This document shows positions 1-8,018 of a DNA stretch of 36,539 nt, piece after piece. Under the pieces are notes generated by a model, which was not told the DNA's origin, did not search any database, and worked only from the letters and a program-made list of their open reading frames with translations. A program made the translations under genes and the position numbers. The stretch lies in NCBI GenBank assembly GCA_964541375.1, contig CAZIPT010000016.1:1-36539 (forward strand). Direction: 5' to 3'. Origin of the DNA: JBAXEO01 sp964541375 (lineage in GTDB: Bacteria > Actinomycetota > Coriobacteriia > Anaerosomatales > JAAXUF01). Position 1 is the stretch's first letter. The number at the start of each line of letters is the position of its first letter.

Positions 1-1
1 T

Positions 2-400
2 GATGATCCCGCCCGCGATCGCGATGGGCGCGATGCGGTGACGTCGTTCTCCCGTTGGGTGACAGGACAGGGTTTCGTCGCCTGGGGTGACGAGACGCAG
101 TTCAAGATGGATCTCTTCGCCGACCGCGACCGCTACAGCGTGGGCGACACCGCGACGGTGCTCGTCGCGTCGCCCTTCACCGATGCCGAAGCGTGGGTGA
201 CCGTCGAGCGCGAGCAGGTGATCGAGCAGCGACGGATCCGCATCACGTCGGGCTCGCAGATGGTCAAGATCCCGATCACCGAGGCGTTCGTGCCCAACGC
301 GTTCGTCTCGGTGGTCGTCGTGCGCGGCCGCAGTGCGCCGCCGGGGAAGCTCGACGATCCGGGGCGCCCGACGATGCGATCGCCGCGAGCCTGGCTTTGA
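2..400 (+). CDS. Alpha-2-macroglobulin family protein, internal fragment (both ends missing)
   Basis: The frame is open from the window edge, so the gene starts upstream. The translation carries features of bacterial alpha-2-macroglobulins (large envelope proteins that trap proteases): FSRWVTGQGFVAW, a YSVGDTATVLVASPF segment, VTVEREQVIEQ, and PNAFVSVVVVRGR followed by DPGRPT. Together these correspond to the bait-region domain. Family members run well over 1,000 residues. Here homology stops at about base 370, right after DPGRPT, and an unrelated tail of about eight residues reaches a stop at 400. From that point the DNA reads as antisense cheA. The fragment is therefore truncated on the right by a junction rather than by its own terminus. 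Confidence 0.75.
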   Translation, partial: DDPARDRDGRDAVTSFSRWVTGQGFVAWGDETQFKMDLFADRDRYSVGDTATVLVASPFTDAEAWVTVEREQVIEQRRIRITSGSQMVKIPITEAFVPNAFVSVVVVRGRSAPPGKLDDPGRPTMRSPRAWL

Positions 401-758
401 GCGCGTCGAGGTCGATGACCGCGTCCAAGTTCACGCCGGCGTTGTCGGTGAGATAGACGATCGCATCGAGCGCCTCAAAGAGCGAGTCCGTCATGTGGGC
501 GGTGTAGGCGAGCTGGCGGTCCCGGACGCGAACCATGATGTCCTCAAGCCAGTGCGCCACATCCGATATCTCGATCAGACCGACCATGCGCGACGAACCC
601 TTGAGCGTGTGCGCGTCCCGCAGCATATTGTCGATGATCTCGCGGTCCGTCGGGTCGGCCTCAAGCGCGATCACGCCTTCATTGAGACGCTGCAACAGAT
701 CTGCAGCCTCCTCCTGGAACTTGGCTATGAACGCGCTCCGGTCGAACTCGACCATCAC
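276..758 (-). CDS. cheA: CheA histidine kinase, N-terminal HPt domain only (truncated at a junction)
   Basis: This is the phosphotransfer (P1/HPt) domain of a CheA-type chemosensory kinase. It contains DAHTLKGSSRMVG, with the phospho-accepting histidine at about residue 50, and a second helical hairpin to about residue 130. A GTG (756-758) followed directly by ATG (753-755) sits behind a GGGGAG ribosome site. CheA normally continues with P2, dimerisation, ATPase and CheW-like domains (over 600 residues). Here recognisable sequence ends near base 370, and the last 30 or so codons to the stop at 276 are antisense to the alpha-2-macroglobulin fragment. It is the last gene of the chemosensory operon, 30 bases after the MCP gene. 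Confidence 0.85.
   Translation of the reverse strand: MMVEFDRSAFIAKFQEEAADLLQRLNEGVIALEADPTDREIIDNMLRDAHTLKGSSRMVGLIEISDVAHWLEDIMVRVRDRQLAYTAHMTDSLFEALDAIVYLTDNAGVNLDAVIDLDALKARLAAIASSGAPDRRASPAAHCGRARRPPRRTRWARTPR
362..369. other. Junction between two truncated genes at an 8-base palindrome (GGGCGCCC)
   Basis: The plus-strand alpha-2-macroglobulin reading (ending DPGRPT) and the minus-strand CheA reading (ending LAAIASSGAPD) meet here, tail to tail. The perfect palindrome GGGCGCCC lies at the meeting point. Inverted joins at short palindromic or complementary stretches are typical of amplification or assembly chimeras, but a real inversion breakpoint would look the same. Confidence 0.6.
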
Positions 759-788
759 CGGTCTCCCCTGCCGCTGCCGTGCACGGTG

Positions 789-2015
789 CTAGACGTCGTC
801 GACGATGTGGAACGCAGCCCCCACCTGGCTCGACTCGCGCGCCATGCCGGAGAGCACCTCGGCCGACGAAGCCACCTGCCGAGAACCCGCCGCGGTCTGC
901 TGGGCGACCGCAGCCACCTCGCGCATCGCGCGGACGACCTGGTCGGTCGCGCTCTTCTGCTGCTGAGTCGCCGCCGAGATCTCCTTGGCCGCGACGGTTG
1001 TCTGCTCGACCAGGTCCAGAATCTTGTCGAGGCTTCCACCTGTGGAGTGAGCCAGCTCGACGCCGGACTGGACCTGCCGGAGTTCCTGCTCGGTCGAGAG
1101 CACGAGGTCGTTGGCTGAGCTCTGAATCTCGGTCATGATCCCGGAGATCTCCCGAGTGGAGTCGACCACGGACTCGGCGAGCTTGCGGATCTCGACGGCG
1201 ACTACCGAGAACCCCTTCCCTGCCTCGCCCGCGCGCGCCGCTTCGATAGCGGCGTTGAGTGCGAGTATCTTCGTCTGGTCGGCGATGGAGTTGATGATCG
1301 CGAGCACCTGGCCAATCTGCTGGCTGCGCTCGCCCAGCGCGAGGATCTTGTTGGCGCTGGTCTGGGTCCGCGACTTGATGTCCTCCATGGCGGTCAGCGT
1401 GTTGAGGACCGCTTGCTGCCCGGAACCCGCGCTGCCGAGAGAAGCTTCGGCCATCTTCACTACCTGGTCGGCGTTCTCGGCGATCTGCCGATAGGTGCTC
1501 GCAAGCTCCTCCATGGTGGCTGTGGTCTCGGCGATCGAGGCGGCCTGCTCGGCAGAGCCGGAGGCCTGCTGCTCGGTCGCAGCGAGGATCTCGCTCGACG
1601 ACTGCGCGAGACGCCGAGAGGACTCGTGGGTCTGCCGGATGAGATAGACGATCAGGTCAAGAAGCTGGTTGTAGGACATGGCGAGCGTGCCGATCTCGTC
1701 CTCGGTCTTGATCTCGACCTTTCGGCCGATCTCGCCCTCGCACGCTGCCTTGACCGAATCGACGACCTCATTCAGCGGCGTCACGAAGCGGCGGACCATC
1801 ACGTTGGTGATGATGACGAACGCAGCGAGCATGGCCACCAGCCCGGCGACAATGATCCCGGCGTCGACCGCAAAGCCGGCGCCCTGCTGCAACTTGGCTC
1901 CCACGAGCGAGTAGATGAGCACGAGCTCGGCCACGCTCAGCACGGCGCCCGTGAGCGCGACCGCCAGCGTGATCCGGCTCGCAAAGCTGCGTCTATATGT
2001 CTCCGTCAACTTCAT
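789..2015 (-). CDS. Methyl-accepting chemotaxis protein without a sensory domain
   Basis: A 408-residue transducer that would form arrays with CheA and CheW. Two membrane segments (about residues 15-40 and 52-73) are separated by only about a dozen residues, so there is no periplasmic ligand-binding domain. A HAMP domain (about 74-125) and the cytoplasmic signalling coiled coil follow, with the conserved hairpin tip around IADQTKILALNAAIEAARAG. The end (FHIVDDV) lacks the NWETF-type CheR tether. The frame stays open upstream through cheW, but MKLTETYRRSF at 2015 is the natural start with a purine-rich site (AAAGGGCGG) before it. Input must come from the membrane itself, from partner proteins or from within the cell. 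Confidence 0.93.
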   Translation of the reverse strand: MKLTETYRRSFASRITLAVALTGAVLSVAELVLIYSLVGAKLQQGAGFAVDAGIIVAGLVAMLAAFVIITNVMVRRFVTPLNEVVDSVKAACEGEIGRKVEIKTEDEIGTLAMSYNQLLDLIVYLIRQTHESSRRLAQSSSEILAATEQQASGSAEQAASIAETTATMEELASTYRQIAENADQVVKMAEASLGSAGSGQQAVLNTLTAMEDIKSRTQTSANKILALGERSQQIGQVLAIINSIADQTKILALNAAIEAARAGEAGKGFSVVAVEIRKLAESVVDSTREISGIMTEIQSSANDLVLSTEQELRQVQSGVELAHSTGGSLDKILDLVEQTTVAAKEISAATQQQKSATDQVVRAMREVAAVAQQTAAGSRQVASSAEVLSGMARESSQVGAAFHIVDDV

Positions 2016-2059
2016 CTCGTGCCGCCCTTTCCCGACGCGGCGTGACCGCCGCGCATGCC

Positions 2060-2599
2060 TTACGAACCGATCGGCTGGAGCACCCTCTCGGTATTGAGCA
2101 TCCCCACCATGCGCTCGTTCACGAACACCGAGCCGGCGATGAACTCCGCCTGAATCCGGTCGATGCCGCCAACCGGCGGCTCCAGGTCGCCATACGCGAC
2201 CTCGACGATGTCGCCGATCTCGTCGACCACCAGCGCTGTCGCGATACCGTCCTTCTCGACGACCACGGCCGGCAGTGCACCGGCCGCCTCGTAACCGATC
2301 GAACCCAGACCCATCATCAGCGCGGGATCGGTCACTGACAGTATCTCGCCTCTGATGTTGACCACGCCCAGGATGAACTCGGGCAGACAGGGCACCGGGG
2401 TCACGGCGTAGTCCTGGAAGATCTCGCGCACATCGCTCGCTTCCACGGCATACCACTCGTCGGCGATTCTGAACACGAGCAGAGACATCCCCTCGGTGGC
2501 CTCGGTCTCGTCGGACGCCACCGCCAGTTCGTCAGCGCGGCGCCGCAAGACCTCCGCAGCGCTCGCCATCAGGTCGCTCCCATGAGGCGCGTCAGTCAT
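2060..2599 (-). CDS. cheW: CheW-like coupling protein (second copy)
   Basis: A 179-residue CheW-domain adaptor that links receptors to CheA. The CheW fold spans about residues 40-175, with LLVFRIADEWYAVEASDVREIF and the conserved core VVNIRGEILSVTDPA. An N-terminal extension of about 40 residues carries charged helices. The ATG at 2599 overlaps the end of the upstream cheW by 8 bases, which indicates translational coupling. It shares only the fold with its neighbour, so the two adaptors probably differ in receptor or kinase preference. The gap to the MCP gene is 44 bases. Confidence 0.9.
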   Translation of the reverse strand: MTDAPHGSDLMASAAEVLRRRADELAVASDETEATEGMSLLVFRIADEWYAVEASDVREIFQDYAVTPVPCLPEFILGVVNIRGEILSVTDPALMMGLGSIGYEAAGALPAVVVEKDGIATALVVDEIGDIVEVAYGDLEPPVGGIDRIQAEFIAGSVFVNERMVGMLNTERVLQPIGS

Positions 2600-3125
2600 C
2601 GGCCGACTCCTCGCCGAGAAGCGCTTGGGCCAGCAGGCGGTCGACGTCGAGCAGGTAGACCAGACCGCCATCCAGCCGAGCGACACCGAGCATCCTGCTC
2701 GAAAGAGCATGCATGGGAGAGGCGGCCTGCAGGCACCCTTCGGGGAGATCGAAGACGTCGTCGACCTCGTCGACGATGAGCGCGACGACGTGCTCACCCG
2801 AGCGCGTGATGATCATGGGCGTCTCGAGCGAGTAGGCGCGGTCATCCATGCCGACAAGCCGCCGCACGTCGATCGCCGGCACCACCTCGCCGCGCAGATT
2901 GACCATTCCAACGACACCGAGCCCGTCGCCCGGAACGTCTGAGAACGCGACGATCTGCTGGATCTCGTTGACCTGATCGAGCGGGATGCCATAACGCTGA
3001 CTCCCCAGGTGAAACACCACTGCCCGCTCGACCCAGTCGCATGCCTGCGCCGTCGATCGCTCATCTTGCCGCCGCTCAGAGGAGTCGGCGACTCCGGACC
3101 CGCCCCCATTTTGCCGAGAGCTCAC
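2592..3125 (-). CDS. cheW: CheW-like coupling protein (first copy)
   Basis: A 177-residue CheW-domain protein. The fold starts about residue 35 (AVVFHLGSQRYGIPLDQVNEI) and includes GMVNLRGEVVPAIDVRRL and a C-terminal strand set ending LVYLLDVDRLL. The likely start is the GTG at 3123-3125, which overlaps the upstream stop in a GTGA arrangement, so it is translationally coupled to the PilB-like gene. The N-terminal 30 residues are polar and probably disordered. Two cheW genes in one operon are common in non-flagellar chemosensory systems (family knowledge); which receptor each serves cannot be read here. Confidence 0.9.
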   Translation of the reverse strand: MSSRQNGGGSGVADSSERRQDERSTAQACDWVERAVVFHLGSQRYGIPLDQVNEIQQIVAFSDVPGDGLGVVGMVNLRGEVVPAIDVRRLVGMDDRAYSLETPMIITRSGEHVVALIVDEVDDVFDLPEGCLQAASPMHALSSRMLGVARLDGGLVYLLDVDRLLAQALLGEESADD

Positions 3126-5269
3126 GCCCGGAACCTCAGTACGCGATCGAGTTCGTCGACGCTGACAATGCCGTCGCGCACCTTCTCCAGGCCCGAGGCG
3201 ATCATCGGGCGCATCCCGGCCGCGCGAGCTGCTGCGTCGAGCTCTGCCCGCGTGGCATCGCGCGCGATGTGGGCGCGAACCGGCTCGGTGAAGGGAAGCA
3301 CCTCGAAGATGCCGGTGGCGCCGGCGAAGCCGCTCTTGGCGCAGTTTGGACAGCCGACTCCCTTGCGAGACAGCATGCCCTTCTCGGCGCCGGGAATGAA
3401 TTCGGCCAGCGGGTTCTTCTCGTCCTGTGCGCAGTTGGGGCAGGTGGTGCGCACGACGCGCTGCCCGACACCCAGCGTGAGCGCGCTTGCGAGCGAGACC
3501 GGCTCGGCGCCCAGATCGAGCATCCGCCGAACCGCCGAGACGATGTCCGCGCCGGCGAATGTGGCGATCACGAGCTTGCCCATCCCGGCCGCTTCGATGG
3601 CCAGATGCACGTCTTCAACCGACTGGATCGAATCGATCGCGAGCACGTCCGTGTCCTGCCGGATCCCTGCGGCAAAATAGGATGCGGCGCCGACCGGAGA
3701 GCCGGGATTGACCAGGACCTGCGCGACGGCGGGGATTTCGTGCTCGATCGAGCGCTCGACCGAGTAGACCGTCTTACCGGCGCTCGCCGCGTGCGAAAGC
3801 AGCGCGTAGTAGGTGCTGGAGCGGCCGCCCGCGACGGGCGCCGCAACCAGCAGCAGTCCCCGCCCACGCTCGGCCATCGCCCGCAACGCGCGCGCCTCGG
3901 CCTCGCTCATCCCCAAGCCCAGGAAGTCACGCGGCTCCGGCCGCGCCGGGGCGATCGAGATCACGAGCCGCTGACCGGCGACGGTGGGTACGGATGAGAC
4001 CGTCAGCACCAACGCCTTGCCGCCGATCTCGTCATGAAGTCGGCCGAGCGCCGGAGCGTCGGCGCCTACATTCCCGAGTTTCGCGTAGTTCTTGAAGCCG
4101 TCGACGAGGGCGGCCTGCAGCGACAGCGGCGCGCTCGACACCTTCTCGAGTCGGCCGGCAATGCGGAAGACGAGGAAGAAGTCGCTCTTGTACGGGAAGA
4201 GGTGGATGCGGCTGGCTCCGCGGGCCACTGCACTCTCAAGTATCTCGGAAACCAGTCTCGCCAGCTTGCGATCATCGGCGACCGCAAGTACGTCCAAGTC
4301 GATGGCGGCCGAGCCCTCGGACGCAGCGACCTCGGCTACCGTCTGCCGCGGGGAGTCATCGACTGACACGCCGTCGTCTCCGCCAGCCGCAACGGCGTCG
4401 GCGATGTCCTCCGAGACCTCGGAGGCCTCTGCGGTCTGGGCGCCCAGGGCGTCGGTGACGTCGGCGGGAGCGTCGACGACCTCGCGGGTATCCTCGGCGA
4501 CCTCGAAGAAGTCGGCCGCCGTCAGATCGGAGGCGTCGATGGCGTCAAGCTCATCTCCCTCGACATCGGCGACCCACGGCACGTCGAGGCCATCGGACTC
4601 CTCGGCGGCCGCTGAGTCGGCCGAGACCGACTCCTCCTGCGCGTCCGCTTCCCCGACTTCCTCGAGCGCGTCCCCGCCTTCCGCTTCGGGCCCTTGGAGC
4701 GCTTCGTCGGATTCGCCGACCTCGTCGCCGTTGTCGGCGTCGGTCTCGGAACCCTCGCCGTCCTCTTGGTCGGACTCGCCCGGCTCATCAGACGCGTCGG
4801 TCTCGTTGGCCTGCCCGGACTCCTCCGTCTCGGCCAGATAGTACTGCTCGATAGCGGCAGCAACGGCGCCCGCCTCGGCAAGAACCGGTTCGACCTCAAG
4901 GCCGATACGGGGTTCGATGTCGTCAAGCGAAAAGACGTCGGCAGGGCTACCGATGGCGAGCGTCAACATGCCTTCGATCTCGAAGAGCGGCAGCAGGTTC
5001 TCGGCTCGTGCGATCGACGCTGGCAACAGGTCGAGCGCCTCGGCCTCGGGCGCATAGCTCGCTATGTCGACGCGAGGAATGCCCATCTCGTCCTCAAGCA
5101 CCGCCGAGAGCTGCTCGGTGTTCAGAACGCCGCGCTCGAGCAGCTCACGTCCGGCTGCACCGTCGTCGGGAGACTCTTCGAGCACGCCCTCGAGCTGCTC
5201 GGCGGTGATGGCTCCGGACGTCACAAGTGCGTCGAGGACGCGCCGTGCGATGGTAGTCGCTTCAGACAT
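3122..5269 (-). CDS. PilB/GspE-like protein with degraded ATPase motifs (predicted pseudo-ATPase) and a long acidic linker
   Basis: A 715-residue protein in three parts. Residues 1-145 match the MshEN/type II secretion ATPase N-terminal domain, a fold that can bind c-di-GMP. Residues 146-325 are an acidic, Ser/Ala-rich low-complexity linker. Residues 330-715 follow the PilB/GspE motor fold. The catalytic boxes are lost. The Walker A position reads APVAGGRS (477-484, Lys replaced by Arg483, first Gly by Ala). The GEIRD Walker B position reads DSIQS (546-550, no catalytic Glu). The HTND box reads AGAD. The Asp-box arginines are also missing. The zinc-binding pairs CPNC (610-613, 640-643) and the following GFAGATGIFEVL are intact. 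ATG 5269 has an AGGGGA site. A regulatory or scaffolding role in the chemosensory operon is inferred. Confidence 0.88.
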   Translation of the reverse strand: MSEATTIARRVLDALVTSGAITAEQLEGVLEESPDDGAAGRELLERGVLNTEQLSAVLEDEMGIPRVDIASYAPEAEALDLLPASIARAENLLPLFEIEGMLTLAIGSPADVFSLDDIEPRIGLEVEPVLAEAGAVAAAIEQYYLAETEESGQANETDASDEPGESDQEDGEGSETDADNGDEVGESDEALQGPEAEGGDALEEVGEADAQEESVSADSAAAEESDGLDVPWVADVEGDELDAIDASDLTAADFFEVAEDTREVVDAPADVTDALGAQTAEASEVSEDIADAVAAGGDDGVSVDDSPRQTVAEVAASEGSAAIDLDVLAVADDRKLARLVSEILESAVARGASRIHLFPYKSDFFLVFRIAGRLEKVSSAPLSLQAALVDGFKNYAKLGNVGADAPALGRLHDEIGGKALVLTVSSVPTVAGQRLVISIAPARPEPRDFLGLGMSEAEARALRAMAERGRGLLLVAAPVAGGRSSTYYALLSHAASAGKTVYSVERSIEHEIPAVAQVLVNPGSPVGAASYFAAGIRQDTDVLAIDSIQSVEDVHLAIEAAGMGKLVIATFAGADIVSAVRRMLDLGAEPVSLASALTLGVGQRVVRTTCPNCAQDEKNPLAEFIPGAEKGMLSRKGVGCPNCAKSGFAGATGIFEVLPFTEPVRAHIARDATRAELDAAARAAGMRPMIASGLEKVRDGIVSVDELDRVLRFRA

Positions 5270-5284
5270 GCAGTCCCCTGCTCG

Positions 5285-5665
5285 CTAGCCTTGGACCTTG
5301 CCGAGTTCCTGTGCGACCGCCGCGAGAAGCGCCTCGGGCTCGATCGGCTTGGTGAGGTACTGATTGGCACCCGTGCGAATACCGGTCACCATCGCCTGCT
5401 CTTCGGTCTTGGCCGTCAGCATGATGATGGGGATGTTCTTGTACTTCTGGTCGAACTTGAGCAGGCGGCATACCCGGTAGCCGTCGAGCTTTGGAAGCAT
5501 GACGTCGAGAAGGATGAGATCCGGTAGCTCCGCACGCGCCGTCTCCAGCGCCTCAGCGCCGTCGGCTGCGGTGATCACCTCATAGCCTCCGGAAACCAGG
5601 ATTGCCTTGATCATCTCGAGGATGGTCGGGCTGTCGTCGACCGCGAGGATGCGCGCGTTCGCCAT
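5285..5665 (-). CDS. CheY-like single-domain response regulator
   Basis: A 126-residue stand-alone receiver domain. The acidic pair is Asp10-Asp11, the phospho-acceptor Asp54 lies in LILLDVMLP, and Thr84 and Lys106 (YLTKPIEP) complete the switch. It has no output domain, so it acts by protein contact, like PilG/PilH or CheY. ATG 5665 is preceded by GGGGAG. It sits 15 bases before the PilB-like gene and 61 bases after cheR, so it is probably the phosphorylation target of the operon's CheA. The pseudo-ATPase next door is a candidate binding partner (inference). Confidence 0.95.
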   Translation of the reverse strand: MANARILAVDDSPTILEMIKAILVSGGYEVITAADGAEALETARAELPDLILLDVMLPKLDGYRVCRLLKFDQKYKNIPIIMLTAKTEEQAMVTGIRTGANQYLTKPIEPEALLAAVAQELGKVQG

Positions 5666-5726
5666 GCAGGAACTCCCCTCGTAGTGAACGTGTCGTTCCT
5701 GTTATCGCCCTGATTGCAGAACGTCT

Positions 5727-7268
5727 TTAGGAGCGACTTGATCCCTTGGAACACTCTATCAGACTGCGCTGGCAGGTCTGGGCCAACAGGTCGGGTCTAA
5801 ACCCGCCGAGAAACGCTGTCCACGGACCGTCCGGAGCCGCCTCCAGAGCCTCCACTGTGGTCCGATACTCCCGGCACGCCTGGTCAAGCTCGCCTCGCGA
5901 CTTGTACAGGTTCGCAAGATTGAAGTGCGCGAGCACGAACGTGCCGTCCACCTGAACCGTCCGTCGAAAAGCCTCAAGTGCCGCTTCCTGATCGTTCTGC
6001 CGCTGATAGATGAGCCCGAGGATGTAGTGTGCCGACGCCACCGTCGAATCGATCTCGATCACCCGCTGCACCTCTTCGATCGCCGCGTCGAGGTCGCCGT
6101 CGTCAGCGTGCGTGTATGCGCGAACGATCAGGGCCTCGATGCTCGATCCGTCTATGGCCAGGGCCTTGTCGGCCGCCTCCCGTGCTTCAGCGGGCTGGCC
6201 CTGTTCGAGCAGCCGGTACGCCTCCGCTACGTGCTGCGCGACCGGCTCGACGCCCCCCTCGCCGGCGGTCGAAACACCAGCGTGTTGCGCTTCGCGGTCG
6301 GTCCCATCCGCCGGCGCTGACCGCAGACCCTCGGCCGTCGCGCCCGAGCTGCCAGCCGCGGCCGCCTTGTCACGCGCGCGCTGAGCGACCACCTCGTCGA
6401 AGGAGATGTGCCTGCGTGGCCGGGGCTTCCGATACAGAAAGACCCCGTTGAACTCGACTGTCTCGAACCGGTCGCTGATGGAGGTGAGCGATTCCGAGTG
6501 CCCGATGAACAGGTAGCCGCCCGGGTTCAGCGCCTCGTAGAAGTTGTTGACCACACGCCGGGTGGACTCGAACTTGAAGTAGATCGTTACGTTTCGGCAG
6601 AAGATGACGTCCCAGTTGCCGATGAGGGCCAACGGATATGGCTCTTTGATGAGGTTGTGGTACGAGAAGTCAACCAGATCCCTCACGCGTGCGAGAGGCC
6701 GATGCCCTCCCGCCACCGGTTCGAACCACTTCTGTACGACCTGCTGAGGCAGGTTCGTCAACGCTTTGGCACGATAGATCGCCTCTCTCGCCCGGTCGAG
6801 CGCTTGTGTCGAGACGTCCGTGCCGAGCACTTCCACCGCATGACCACCCTCGCCCAGCGGCGAGTCCAAAAGCGATATCGCGATGGAATAGGGCTCCTCG
6901 CCCGTGGAGCATCCCGCCGACCACGCACGGAACGACCGGTTCATCTTGGACTTGCCCTCCATGATCTCCGGAACGACGCTCTCGCTCAACGCTTCGAACT
7001 GCCCGGGAAAGCGGAAGAACGAAGTCTCGTTGATCGTCACAAGATTCATGAACTCCCGGAACTCGTGCTCGTCACTTTTGAGCAGCCCGAAGTAGTCGAG
7101 ATGGTCCGAGAACTCGAGCTTGGAGGCGCGGGCGGCAAGTGAGATACGCAACGGGTCCATCCCGCCGGAGTCCAGGAAGATGCCGGAATGCCGGTGAACC
7201 CAATCGCGCAACTCCTCGAACTGCTCGGGGGTGAGGTCTCTCCTGCGGTCTGGCTCCGGTTGCGTCAT
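5727..7268 (-). CDS. cheR: CheR-type chemoreceptor methyltransferase with C-terminal TPR repeats
   Basis: A 513-residue protein. A CheR N-terminal helical domain (about residues 12-75, ending NETSFFR) leads into the SAM-dependent methyltransferase domain (about 85-290), with FRAWSAGCSTGEEPYSIAI for SAM binding, WDVIFCRNVTIYF, and LNPGGYLFIGHSESL. A polar linker and about four TPR units (about 345-490) follow, for example SAHYILGLIYQRQNDQEAALEAFRR. CheR methylates glutamates on MCPs. TPR fusions are typical of alternative chemosensory systems, where the TPR moderates activity or binds the receptor. It starts 3 bases after the DUF4388 gene, so the two are co-transcribed. No CheB methylesterase is visible in the window. 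Confidence 0.94.
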   Translation of the reverse strand: MTQPEPDRRRDLTPEQFEELRDWVHRHSGIFLDSGGMDPLRISLAARASKLEFSDHLDYFGLLKSDEHEFREFMNLVTINETSFFRFPGQFEALSESVVPEIMEGKSKMNRSFRAWSAGCSTGEEPYSIAISLLDSPLGEGGHAVEVLGTDVSTQALDRAREAIYRAKALTNLPQQVVQKWFEPVAGGHRPLARVRDLVDFSYHNLIKEPYPLALIGNWDVIFCRNVTIYFKFESTRRVVNNFYEALNPGGYLFIGHSESLTSISDRFETVEFNGVFLYRKPRPRRHISFDEVVAQRARDKAAAAGSSGATAEGLRSAPADGTDREAQHAGVSTAGEGGVEPVAQHVAEAYRLLEQGQPAEAREAADKALAIDGSSIEALIVRAYTHADDGDLDAAIEEVQRVIEIDSTVASAHYILGLIYQRQNDQEAALEAFRRTVQVDGTFVLAHFNLANLYKSRGELDQACREYRTTVEALEAAPDGPWTAFLGGFRPDLLAQTCQRSLIECSKGSSRS

Positions 7269-7271
7269 CGC

Positions 7272-8018
7272 CTAGTCCGCCAGGATCTCCCCGGCCGAGC
7301 CGACCTTCACGATCAGGCCCTCGCAGTACATGTCGTAGAGGGTCTTGGCCGTGTCGAAATCGTTGTAGCCGGTCTGCTCGACCAGCTCATCGACGCTGCG
7401 GCCGTCGTGGAGGAAGCACAGCAGCATCCACTCGCGCGGCTTGAGCTGGATGTCGGCCGGCTTCTCTCCGGGCTCGGCCGCCATAGCGAAGCGCGTGTCA
7501 CCGCTCGGGATTCGCTCCCGGATACGCCGCCACACCTCGAGCCGCTCGTCGGCGTCGGCGAGAATCGTATCGACCGGGATTGACAGCCCCAATTCCGCGT
7601 CGGTGCAAGGCGCGTCGGATTCGAAGCGCAACTCGCCTTCTTCAAGACGCATAAGGTCGAAGAGCACGTCTGCGATGAGCTCGCGCACCACGTTTTCCAG
7701 GACGTCAGCTTCAAGGTAGCCCTCGTCCACAAGGATCTGAGCCAGCTTGCGGTCGGCCTTGGACTTCTTCTGTATCTTCATCAGTCCCCGAGCCTGGCGC
7801 AGCTGCTTGTCGGAGATCACCCCCGCACCCACGAGACGCTTCCCGACCGGCTCACTCGAGTCGCTCGACGACGCGAAGAACACCTCTCCGTCGCTGAAGC
7901 AGACAAGCCCCTCTTCCCGGCCGCCCGAAACGTGCAGAACGCCAGACCTCTTGCCCTTGGCAAGCAACCGAAACATGTCGGCCAGTGAAAAGTCCTTGAG
8001 ATTGCCCTCGAGCGCCAC
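7272..8018 (-). CDS. DUF4388 (PATAN-type) protein, first gene of the chemosensory operon
   Basis: A 248-residue protein that begins at GTG 8018 behind a strong GGGGAGG site. The frame is open 24 codons further upstream, but that part has no such site. The N-terminal region (LEGNLKDFSLADMFRLLAKGKRSGVLHV, then EGLVCFSDGEVFFASS) is the DUF4388/PATAN signature known from PatA-like and Myxococcus-type regulators. The middle (about residues 60-120) resembles an MshEN-like helical segment with ILVDEGYLEADVLENVVRELI. The C-terminal part looks like a winged-helix unit (LLCFLHDGRSVDELVEQTG). It is probably an adaptor that links the signalling system to its output; the exact role is unknown. Confidence 0.85.
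   Translation of the reverse strand: MALEGNLKDFSLADMFRLLAKGKRSGVLHVSGGREEGLVCFSDGEVFFASSSDSSEPVGKRLVGAGVISDKQLRQARGLMKIQKKSKADRKLAQILVDEGYLEADVLENVVRELIADVLFDLMRLEEGELRFESDAPCTDAELGLSIPVDTILADADERLEVWRRIRERIPSGDTRFAMAAEPGEKPADIQLKPREWMLLCFLHDGRSVDELVEQTGYNDFDTAKTLYDMYCEGLIVKVGSAGEILAD

Noticed and set aside
333..2045. Long plus-strand open frames opposite cheA and the MCP gene
   Set aside because: Their translations are Arg/His/Asp-rich without any motif, and they are exact antisense shadows of well-identified chemosensory genes.
4300..4835. Repetitive-looking DNA as a CRISPR or tandem repeat
   Set aside because: There is no regular repeat-spacer pattern; it encodes the acidic low-complexity linker in frame.
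4694..7142. Long plus-strand frames opposite the PilB-like, cheY and cheR genes
   Set aside because: Antisense to clear domain-bearing genes; third-position GC makes the opposite strand open by chance.
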